DNA of 33,574 nucleotides from Clostridiaceae bacterium (GTDB lineage: Bacteria > Bacillota > Clostridia > DSM-8532), in assembly GCA_012839205.1 (NCBI GenBank), contig DUNT01000131.1, positions 1 to 33,574 on the forward strand, written 5' to 3'. Shown in pieces: positions 17,107 to 23,861 of this stretch; within the stretch, counting starts at the first letter, position 1; each line of letters starts with the position of its first letter. A program made the translations under genes and the position numbers. The notes below the pieces were generated by a model, which worked only from the letters and a program-made list of their open reading frames with translations, did not search any database and had not been told where the DNA came from.

Positions 17107-18396
17107 ATGGCGCGCTATGATGATAAAAAGCAGGTAAAATGCTCTTTTTGCGGAAAGACGCAGGAACAGGTAAACAGGATTGTAGCAGGTCCTGGAGTAT
17201 ATATCTGCAACGAATGTATAGAACTTTGTTCTGAGATTATTGAAGAGGAATATGAAGATATTTCTGTTGAGCAACCCCTGGATGAAATACCCAAACCCAG
17301 GGAAATAAAAAAAATTCTTGATGAGTATGTAGTTGGACAGGAAAAGGCAAAGCGTACTCTTTCAGTGGCTGTATATAACCACTATAAGCGTATTCGCAGC
17401 CAAGGACCACGGCTTGATTTAGAACTTCAGAAGAGCAATATTCTTCTTATGGGACCCACCGGGTGCGGTAAAACCTATCTGGCCCAGACTTTGGCCAAGA
17501 TATTAAACGTGCCTTTTGCTATAGCCGATGCCACCTCCCTGACAGAGGCAGGCTATGTGGGAGAAGATGTTGAAAATATTCTGTTAAAACTGATTCAGGC
17601 AGCCGACTATGATATTGAACGTGCCGAGAAGGGAATTATCTACATCGATGAAGTAGATAAAATAGCACGTAAATCAGAAAACCCGTCCATCACCCGCGAT
17701 GTAAGCGGTGAGGGAGTCCAGCAGGCGCTTTTAAAGGTATTGGAAGGAACCATGGCCTCAGTACCTCCCCAGGGAGGCAGAAAGCATCCCCATCAGGAGT
17801 TCATCCAGATAGATACCACGAATATTCTGTTTATTTGCGGAGGTGCTTTTGAAGGCCTGGAGAAAATTATTGAAAACCGTATAGGTACTAAATCAATGGG
17901 TTTTGGTGCCAAGGTAGAAAGCCGTGATGAAAAGGATATAGGTGAACTATTCTCCCATGTTAATCCTCAGGATTTATTAAAATATGGGCTTATTCCTGAG
18001 TTTGTGGGGAGACTGCCGGTAGTGGTTACTTTGAGTCAACTGGACAAGAACGCTCTGGTTGACATACTCACAAAACCGAAAAATGCGTTGGTTAAGCAGT
18101 ATAAAAGGCTTTTTGAACTTGACGGTGTCCAGCTGGAAGTAGAAGATGAAGCGCTTGAGGCTATTGCCGACAGAGCTATTGAAAGAAAAATTGGTGCCAG
18201 AGGTCTTCGCGCAATTATGGAAGACATTATGCTGGATGTAATGTATGATATTCCTTCAACCGATAATGTGGAAAAGTGTATCATCACAAAAGAGACTGTC
18301 GAAAACAATCAGCAGCCTAATCTGGTATTCGGGGAACAGAGAAGAAGTTTACCTCCAGTTAAAAAGAAAAAGCGGGAAATTGATCCTGCTTCTTAA
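17107..18396 (+). CDS. clpX: Clp protease ATP-binding subunit ClpX
   Basis: The AAA+ unfoldase partner of ClpP. In 429 residues: zinc-binding domain C12, C15, C34, C37; Walker A GPTGCGKT (116-123); pore loop GYVG (149-152); Walker B IIYIDEVD (D181, E182); the RKH loop (GGRKHPHQ); and sensor-2 Arg in [10 protein letters not shown]. The ClpP-docking tripeptide, usually IGF, reads MGF here (TKSMGFGAK), a mild substitution. The C-terminal end is Lys/Arg-rich. The following terminator closes the clpP-clpX unit. Confidence 0.98.
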   Translation: MARYDDKKQVKCSFCGKTQEQVNRIVAGPGVYICNECIELCSEIIEEEYEDISVEQPLDEIPKPREIKKILDEYVVGQEKAKRTLSVAVYNHYKRIRSQGPRLDLELQKSNILLMGPTGCGKTYLAQTLAKILNVPFAIADATSLTEAGYVGEDVENILLKLIQAADYDIERAEKGIIYIDEVDKIARKSENPSITRDVSGEGVQQALLKVLEGTMASVPPQGGRKHPHQEFIQIDTTNILFICGGAFEGLEKIIENRIGTKSMGFGAKVESRDEKDIGELFSHVNPQDLLKYGLIPEFVGRLPVVVTLSQLDKNALVDILTKPKNALVKQYKRLFELDGVQLEVEDEALEAIADRAIERKIGARGLRAIMEDIMLDVMYDIPSTDNVEKCIITKETVENNQQPNLVFGEQRRSLPPVKKKKREIDPAS

Positions 18397-18416
18397 ACAG
18401 TGAGAAATTATTAAAC

Positions 18417-18452
18417 AAAAGGGGTTGTTTCAAGCAACCCCTTAATTTATTT
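18417..18452 (+). terminator. Bidirectional terminator between clpX and the GntR gene
   Basis: AAGGGGTTG (18419-18427) pairs with CAACCCCTT (18435-18443) around a 7-base loop. On the plus strand the tail is TTAATTTATTT. On the minus strand the stem is followed by TTTTGTTTAA. It can serve both the plus-strand clp genes and the convergent minus-strand gntR gene. Confidence 0.75.
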
Positions 18453-18550
18453 AACAAACGCATTATTCCAGATTCAGTCGTCTGTTTAGTATTATATTTG
18501 TGATTATAAAGTAAAGAACAGCGAATAATTATTACACTCTAAAATTACAC

Positions 18551-18922
18551 TCATTTTTTCATCTCCTCCAGCAATTTGGTTATAAGTGTGAGGGTTTCCC
18601 GTTTCTCAAATCCCATCAGCTGCATTTTTTCAAGAAATTCTGTTATTTGTCGCTCTGCTAATTGGTTTTTGGCACGTTTAATCATTTCTGCATCCTCCGT
18701 AATTGTTCTTCCGCTGGTCCGGTGTGTAACCACAAGGCCGTCTTCTTCAAGTTTGGCTAAAGCTTTTTGCATCGTGTTTGGATTAACCGCGGCATCCTTA
18801 GCTATATCACGAACCGAGGGTAATCTTGCACCGGGTGGATATTCACCGGAGAATATCTTCAGTTCGATTTGCTCAATGAGCTGGGTATATATGGGTCTGT
18901 CGTTTTTAAGATCCCAAGCCAT
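18551..18922 (-). CDS. GntR family regulator, YtrA subfamily
   Basis: A 123-residue repressor-type protein. Residues 1-75 are a GntR winged helix (PIYTQLIEQIELKIFSGEYP, then LPSVRDIAKDAAVNPNTMQK). The short C-terminal part of about 45 residues, with no ligand-binding domain, is the mark of the YtrA subfamily, which usually controls an ABC exporter in the same operon. Here no transporter follows, so it is an orphan. It starts at ATG 18920-18922 (minus strand) behind AGGAGTGATAAT. Its own promoter is covered by a perfect palindrome, strongly suggesting autorepression. Confidence 0.9.
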   Translation of the reverse strand: MAWDLKNDRPIYTQLIEQIELKIFSGEYPPGARLPSVRDIAKDAAVNPNTMQKALAKLEEDGLVVTHRTSGRTITEDAEMIKRAKNQLAERQITEFLEKMQLMGFEKRETLTLITKLLEEMKK

Positions 18923-18934
18923 ATTATCACTCCT

Positions 18935-18974
18935 AGTGTACTATTGTATTAAGCGCTTAATACAATAGTACACT
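18935..18974 (-). promoter_or_regulatory. Perfect 40-bp palindromic operator of the GntR gene
   Basis: Each half reads AGTGTACTATTGTATTAAGC from its outer end, and the two halves are exact complements with no spacer. AGTGTA ends resemble the recalled YtrA operator AGTGTA-N13-AACACT. The site begins 12 bp upstream of the start codon and contains the -10 hexamer, so a bound protein would block transcription. Confidence 0.85.
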
Positions 18975-18993
18975 GTCAAATTAATTTTGTCAA
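18965..18993 (-). promoter_or_regulatory. Promoter of the GntR gene
   Basis: On the minus strand TTGACA (18988-18993) and TACTAT (18965-18970) are 17 bp apart, a strong sigma-A promoter. The -10 is within the palindrome at 18935-18974. Confidence 0.8.
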
Positions 18994-19223
18994 TATTTTT
19001 TTTATAAATGTTCTCCCTTTTTAAAATGAGGTATATGTAAACTTACTAAAGCATCAGATTTCACGATTCCCATTCCTGTATGTGTAAAGTTCTATGCTTA
19101 AAAAAGTGTAAAGCGTAGAAAAAAGGCAGACGACAGCAACCCAACAAGTATGAAGAAAGTATTAAAAACAAGTACATATTACAGTTTGATTTCATTTGTT
19201 TAAAATTTAAAAAGTTATGCAAG

Positions 19224-19272
19224 TTTCTCCTTGGTATGGACATTCTATATTGGAAAAGAATCCAAGGAGGAG
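19224..19272 (+). promoter_or_regulatory. Hairpin that can close the ribosome binding site
   Basis: TTTCTCCTTGG (19224-19234) can pair along its full 11 bases, with two G-T pairs, to CCAAGGAGGAG (19262-19272), which contains the SD of the secreted protein at 19280. The loop is 27 bases. In the closed form the SD is fully double-stranded, as in RNA thermometers or other translational switches. Confidence 0.55.
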
Positions 19273-19279
19273 ATGTGTA

Positions 19280-19876
19280 ATGTTTAAAAAAACTATGGTA
19301 TCACTGTTAAGCATTTCGCTGCTGGCGACAATAATTGTCGCACTGATAAGTCCCAGTTCAGTTATGGCTGCCGTTGGGTTGACGAGCCCCCGGGGAGGAT
19401 TTTTTGAAAAAGTTGAAACCCGAACTCTGAATACTATCAAAGAAGGCCTTCAAGGACTGGCTGAAAAGATGAGTAAAAGCAACAAGTTGTCATATGTTTC
19501 TGATGATGGGAATGCCAATATAACTGCGAGAAAAGACAGTAAGGAAATATTGGTAATCATATCTGTTGACGGCAGCAAATTGCCTGAGGCCACCTGCAAG
19601 GACTACAGTAAGCTAAATGACCTGGCAAAAGAATACCTGAGACCGGTTTTAGATGAAAAACAAACTACGGGGTTATGTTCGCTTTTCTTTGGTGATGCCT
19701 ATAATAAGTACAAAAATGGCGCAAGAAGAATTGAGCTTAGTAAAAAGCAAGAAGATATAAGTATTACGTGTATTGGTGATACCGGCACAGGCATGTTAAA
19801 TGTCATTATGAAAGGTGCTTTGCCTGAACAGAAGTCTTTTTGGGATAAATTGAAAAGCAAGCTGTTTATAAAATAA
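19280..19876 (+). CDS. Secreted protein of unknown function
   Basis: A 198-residue protein that I do not recognise. Residues 1-31 are a clear signal peptide (KKTMVSLLSISLLATIIVAL, then SPSSVMAA with a likely cleavage after MA). The mature part is about 165 residues, Lys-rich, with two cysteines near the middle (ATCKDY and GLCSLFFGD) and one later (ITCIGD), and alternating strand/helix character. I start at ATG 19280 because AAGGAGG (19264-19270) is 9 bp upstream; an in-frame ATG at 19217 would add a non-signal-like extension across the SD hairpin. It stands alone, with a large stem-loop behind it. Confidence 0.75.
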   Translation: MFKKTMVSLLSISLLATIIVALISPSSVMAAVGLTSPRGGFFEKVETRTLNTIKEGLQGLAEKMSKSNKLSYVSDDGNANITARKDSKEILVIISVDGSKLPEATCKDYSKLNDLAKEYLRPVLDEKQTTGLCSLFFGDAYNKYKNGARRIELSKKQEDISITCIGDTGTGMLNVIMKGALPEQKSFWDKLKSKLFIK

Positions 19877-19922
19877 AAACAAATATTTGGATTATGCAAC
19901 AAAATTACTGAATATTAAAAGA

Positions 19923-20003
19923 GGGGTGTCTTAAAACATGTCATTCTGAGGGCATATCATAGCCGAAGAATCTTCAAAACGACTGTTGTTTTAAGACAAC
20001 CCC
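19923..20003. terminator. Large stem-loop between convergent genes, with a repeat in its loop
   Basis: GGGGTGTCTTAAAAC (19923-19937) pairs with GTTTTAAGACAACCCC (19988-20003) apart from one bulged A. The stem ends next to TTTATAG, and on the other strand next to CTTTTAATA, so it may terminate both converging genes. The 50-base loop contains a dispersed repeat copy (19939-19974). Confidence 0.6.
19939..19974 (+). repeat. Dispersed repeat copy (TGTCATTCTGA ... GAAGAATCTT)
   Basis: It begins TGTCATTCTGAGGG and ends GCCGAAGAATCTT, matching the ends of copies near 23.5, 28.6 and 33.3 kb. It is a single half-unit without the inverted partner seen in other copies. Confidence 0.75.
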
Positions 20004-20059
20004 TTTATAGTAAGCCGTATGTTTTTATTATTAGCGGATTATACCTGACTTTATAAAAA

Positions 20060-21049
20060 TTAAACACTTTCAATTTCAGCCGGGTATTCTAATCCCCATT
20101 CTTTACGGAAACCATCCATCAGTTTCATGATTCTGATAATTTCGCTATGGGGCATTTCAGGACATTCAATAAGCCCTTTTTCAATGGCATTTATTATTGA
20201 CTCTACCTGGTATTCAAACCCGGTAATCTGCTCTGGTGCAGGATAAGTTGCCACTACTTTTCGATCCAGGTTGTAGACCTTGATTAATTCAGGGTTATTA
20301 ATGTTTTCCACGACAAGAGATCCTTTATCACCATAGATAACACCCTGGCGATTTGTTTGGGCAACTACGCTGAAATGCAGGACTGCCATTACTCCGTTTT
20401 CAAAGCAGAGGGTTATATTTCCGGATGCGTCTACACCTGTGTCGGTGAAGGTACAAACGGATGAAGATTTTATGATCTTATCCCCCAATACCATTGCAGC
20501 GAAATTAAGAGGATAAACGCCTACATCCAACAAAGCCCCTCCTGCCAATGCAGGGTCAACAATTCTTTCCTTGTGAGTAACAATATAGCCTAAATCTGCA
20601 GTTAACAGCCGGACATTTCCTATAACTCCGCTTTCAATGATTTCGTTTATTGTTTTTGACATTGGCAGATATCTTGTCCAGATAGCTTCTGCTATTACCA
20701 GGTTTTTCGATCTTGCGAATTCTATCAGTTTTTCGGCCTGTGCTGCGTTAGTTGTAAAGGACTTTTCGCATAAAACGTGTTTGCCGTATTGTAAACACAT
20801 CATGGAATGCCTGTAATGGTGCGAATGAGGTGTTGCTACATATACAAGGTCAATCTCAGGGTCCTTAAGCATTTCCTCATATGAGCCAAAGGCCTTTAAA
20901 AACTTGTATTTGTCTGCTAGATTCTTCGACCGGCTTATATCTCTTGAGGCTATTCCATAAGGAATAATTTGCGGCATATGAATAACTGTAGAAGCCATTT
21001 TTTCAGCTATATCGCCTGCACCAAGGATTGCAAATTTGAACTGACGCAT
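20060..21049 (-). CDS. Gfo/Idh/MocA family oxidoreductase
   Basis: A 329-residue NAD(P)-dependent dehydrogenase-like protein. Residues 1-120 form the Rossmann domain with GAGDIAEKM near residue 9 and VYVATPHSHHYRHSM. The catalytic-lysine motif, usually EKP, reads CEKSFTTN. The C-terminal domain has GGALLDVGVYPLNFA. The family acts on sugars, inositols or dihydrodiols; this motif set resembles the dihydrodiol-dehydrogenase branch, but the substrate is open. It starts at ATG 21047-21049 (minus strand) after AAGGAGGAATTAT. It is divergent from the topoisomerase genes and alone in its unit. Confidence 0.88.
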   Translation of the reverse strand: MRQFKFAILGAGDIAEKMASTVIHMPQIIPYGIASRDISRSKNLADKYKFLKAFGSYEEMLKDPEIDLVYVATPHSHHYRHSMMCLQYGKHVLCEKSFTTNAAQAEKLIEFARSKNLVIAEAIWTRYLPMSKTINEIIESGVIGNVRLLTADLGYIVTHKERIVDPALAGGALLDVGVYPLNFAAMVLGDKIIKSSSVCTFTDTGVDASGNITLCFENGVMAVLHFSVVAQTNRQGVIYGDKGSLVVENINNPELIKVYNLDRKVVATYPAPEQITGFEYQVESIINAIEKGLIECPEMPHSEIIRIMKLMDGFRKEWGLEYPAEIESV

Positions 21050-21320
21050 TATAATTCCTCCTTATTCTCTGGCTTTTCGTTATATATACCAATATAGCTG
21101 TATAAGTAAACATATGCAGTGCAAAAAGAATTATTAGGGGTTAAAAATCCTCTGTTAACATACTTTGCATAAAGAACAGATGTTTGGTAAAATATAATAG
21201 CAATTTATTGTTTAAGGTAATATAATCTGTATTGAGTAGTAATGCATACAGCAGTTTCAATGAAGAATTGATGATACAATCTGATAAATAAAAACCAATT
21301 ACAGCAGTAGGAGTGAAAAA

Positions 21321-23300
21321 ATGTCTGCAAGACAAAAGAAAAACTACGGAAATGAAAGTATAACATCATTAAAAGGTGCTGACAGGGTCAGGTTAAGACC
21401 GGCGGTCATATTCGGGTCTGATGGATTGGAAGGCTGCCAGCATTCATTTTTTGAAATTTTGTCGAATTCAATTGACGAAGCCAGGGAAGGGTATGGAAAT
21501 CTGATCCGGGTAATCAGGCATAAGGATTTTTCTATAACCATAGAGGATCGGGGTCGGGGCATCCCGGTAGATTATAATCAGAAAGAGGAACGTTTTAACT
21601 GGGAGCTTGTTTATTGCGAGCTATACGCTGGTGGGAAATATTCCAATAATACCGGCGAAAACTATGAATATGCCTTGGGTTTAAATGGCCTGGGTGCTTG
21701 CGCCACCCAATACAGCTCTGAATATATGGATGTAACTGTTTACCGTGATGGATATAAATACGAGCTTCATTTTGAAAAAGGAAACAATATTGGCGGCTTA
21801 AAGAAAACCAAGTGCAATTATGAGCATACCGGTACAGTTCAGACCTGGAAGCCTGACCTGGAGGTTTTTACTGACATAAATATACCCGTAGAATATTTTA
21901 GGGATGTCTTAAAAAAACAGGCTGTCGTTAATGCCGGGCTCATTTTTGAATTCACTGATGAAGAGTCGGAAGTGACTGAACGATTTGTATATGAAAAAGG
22001 AATAGCCGATTATGTAGCTGAGTTAAACATGGACAAGGGAATAACCAGACCCTGCTATTTTGAAGGATCGGCCAGAGGAAAAGACCGTGAAGATAAGCCT
22101 GAATATAGGGTCAAGATGGAAATAGCCTTCTGCTTTAACAATGAAATCAATACGATACAGTATTATCATAACTCCAGCTGGCTGGAATATGGAGGTTCTC
22201 CGGACAGGGCTGTGCGGAATGCTTTTGTATATGAGCTTGACAAATATTTGAAAAATAATAATAAGTATAACAAGAATGAAAGCAAGATTACTTTCAGTGA
22301 TATTGAAGACAGTCTTATACTTATAACCAACACATTCTCAACCATGACGAGTTATGAGAATCAAACCAAGAAAGCAATCAATAACAAGTTTATTCAGGAA
22401 GCAATTACTGATTTCTTGAAACAACAGCTGGAAATATATTTAATTGAAAATAAAGAAGAAGCCGAGAAGATTGCGGCACAGATTCTAATAAACAAGCGAA
22501 GCCGGGAGTCAGCCGAAAGAGCAAGAATAGATGTAAAAAAGAAACTAGGCGGGGCTATGGATGTATCCAGCCGGGTAAAGAAATTTGTAGATTGCAGAAG
22601 CAAGGACCCGAATAAAAGAGAGCTTTACATAGTGGAAGGCGATTCAGCTTTAGGCTCTGTAAAAATGGGAAGAGACAGTGAATTCCAGGCCATCATGCCT
22701 GTAAGAGGAAAAATCCTTAATTGTCTTAAGGCAGATTACAGCGGGATATTCAGAAGTGAAATAATTGTGGATCTGATAAAGGTCTTAGGATGCGGAGTTG
22801 AAATAAAATCAAAGCACAATAAGGGTCTGAGCTCATTCGATTATGATAACCTTAAGTGGAATAAAATTATTATCTGCACCGATGCAGATGTTGATGGATA
22901 TCAGATCAGAACTCTTATTTTAGCTATGTTTTACAGATTAATGCCCACACTTATAGAAAAGGGCCGTATATATATAGCTGAGTCACCATTATTTGAAATA
23001 AATGCTAAAGGCAAGAATTATTTTGCTTATACTGAAAAGGAAAAGAATGAAATTCTGGAGAAACTAAAAGGCCAGAAGGTGACTATTCAGAGATCCAAGG
23101 GCTTAGGCGAGAATGATCCCGAGATGATGTGGGTAACTACAATGAACCCCGAAACCCGCAGGTTGATTAAGGTTATGCCTGATGATACAGATGATACCCA
23201 AGTGTTCTTTGACTTGCTACTGGGTGATAACCTGCAGGGCCGTAAGGATTATATTTCCGAGTACGGGCATGAGTATATGGAACTGATTGATGTATCATGA
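21321..23300 (+). CDS. Divergent type IIA DNA topoisomerase, subunit B (GyrB/ParE-like)
   Basis: A 659-residue ATPase/TOPRIM subunit. GHKL motifs: EILSNSIDEA (N49), DRGRGIP (76-82, Arg for the usual Asn) and GLNGLGACATQ in place of GLHGVGxSVVNAL. The transducer lysine loop NQTKKAI (Q348, K350) is kept. TOPRIM: VEGDSALG (E439; Leu for the usual Gly), MPVRGKILN, CTDADVDGYQIRT (D521, D523, D525) and RSKGLGEND. All catalytic acids are present, so it should be active, but the many changes set it apart from housekeeping GyrB and ParE. It starts at ATG 21321 after TAGGAGTG. Subunit A follows after a repeat-filled gap. Confidence 0.88.
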   Translation: MSARQKKNYGNESITSLKGADRVRLRPAVIFGSDGLEGCQHSFFEILSNSIDEAREGYGNLIRVIRHKDFSITIEDRGRGIPVDYNQKEERFNWELVYCELYAGGKYSNNTGENYEYALGLNGLGACATQYSSEYMDVTVYRDGYKYELHFEKGNNIGGLKKTKCNYEHTGTVQTWKPDLEVFTDINIPVEYFRDVLKKQAVVNAGLIFEFTDEESEVTERFVYEKGIADYVAELNMDKGITRPCYFEGSARGKDREDKPEYRVKMEIAFCFNNEINTIQYYHNSSWLEYGGSPDRAVRNAFVYELDKYLKNNNKYNKNESKITFSDIEDSLILITNTFSTMTSYENQTKKAINNKFIQEAITDFLKQQLEIYLIENKEEAEKIAAQILINKRSRESAERARIDVKKKLGGAMDVSSRVKKFVDCRSKDPNKRELYIVEGDSALGSVKMGRDSEFQAIMPVRGKILNCLKADYSGIFRSEIIVDLIKVLGCGVEIKSKHNKGLSSFDYDNLKWNKIIICTDADVDGYQIRTLILAMFYRLMPTLIEKGRIYIAESPLFEINAKGKNYFAYTEKEKNEILEKLKGQKVTIQRSKGLGENDPEMMWVTTMNPETRRLIKVMPDDTDDTQVFFDLLLGDNLQGRKDYISEYGHEYMELIDVS

Positions 23301-23342
23301 TAGAAGTGCGAAGTGAGAGGCTAGAAGTGAGAAGTAAGAGGT
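23301..23342 (+). repeat. 21-bp tandem repeat (two copies)
   Basis: TAGAAGTGCGAAGTGAGAGG-C (23301-23321) is followed directly by TAGAAGTGAGAAGTAAGAGG-T (23322-23342), differing at three positions by eye. It begins immediately after the stop codon of topoisomerase subunit B. Confidence 0.75.
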
Positions 23343-23433
23343 AGGGTTCATACTGGGTCTATTACAGTTAAGTATCCTGGGGGCTGCGTAATACTCCCAA
23401 ATGTCATCCCGGAGGTCGTGTAATATTCATACA

Positions 23434-23514
23434 TGTCAGCCTGAACGGAACGAAGTGGAGTAAAGGATCTTATACGCTGACACAAAGATTCTTCGCTAAC
23501 GCTCAGAATGACAT
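23434..23514 (+). repeat. Dispersed repeat, inverted pair
   Basis: A forward half (23434-23471, TGTCAGCCTGAACGGAACGA ... AAAGGATCTT) faces an inverted half (23485-23514, AAGATTCTTCGC ... CTCAGAATGACAT) across 13 bases, so the unit can fold back on itself. Shorter pieces of the same family flank it at 23402-23420 and 23522-23544. Confidence 0.8.
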
Positions 23515-23554
23515 GGGAGGGGTCAGCCTGAACGCAGCGCAGTGTAACCCCACT

Positions 23555-23593
23555 TGTCATCCTGAGCGAAGCGTAGCGGAGTCGAAGGATCTT
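23555..23593 (+). repeat. Dispersed repeat copy
   Basis: TGTCATCCTGAGCGAAGCG, then TAGCGGAGTCGAAGGATCTT. This is the most complete-looking half-unit in the window. Confidence 0.8.
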
Positions 23594-23611
23594 GCTGCGT
23601 TAAACAGGGAA

Positions 23612-23732
23612 GCGGCTGTAGACTGCTGCGATTTAGCGCTCCATCTCCAACGTCCTGTTTCTAGTCGCGCTCGCTACGCAATCCATGCTCCGCTTTAAAT
23701 CGCAGCATCCACACCGCTTAATTGCGTTTGTA
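23612..23732 (-). repeat. 120-bp repeat block, copy 1
   Basis: Read on the minus strand this block matches 33440-33561 on the plus strand with about ten differences by eye. The long identical stretches include TTTAAAGCGGAGCATGGATT, GCGCGACTAGAAAC and TTGGAGATGGAGCGCTAAAT. It is flanked on both sides by TGTCAT-type repeats. It contains no plausible gene. Confidence 0.85.
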
Positions 23733-23735
23733 CAG

Positions 23736-23812
23736 ATGACATCCTGAGGGTCGTTTAGCGGAGTCGAAGGATCTTTCACGGTGATTAATAAGAGTCTTCG
23801 CTGAGAATGACA
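23736..23812 (+). repeat. Dispersed repeat, inverted pair
   Basis: The forward half GATGACATCCTGAGGG ... GAGTCGAAGGATCTT (23736-23775) faces an inverted half AAGAGTCTTCGCTGAGAATG-ACA (23790-23812). It ends 49 bp before the start of topoisomerase subunit A. Confidence 0.75.
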
Positions 23813-23861
23813 ACTGAAAGTATGAGTGATCCGTAAGTAAAATATATAAAGGAGACCACCT

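Noticed and set aside
23399-23812. CRISPR array
   Set aside because: The repeats are irregular in length, orientation and spacing, many are inverted pairs, and no cas gene is present.
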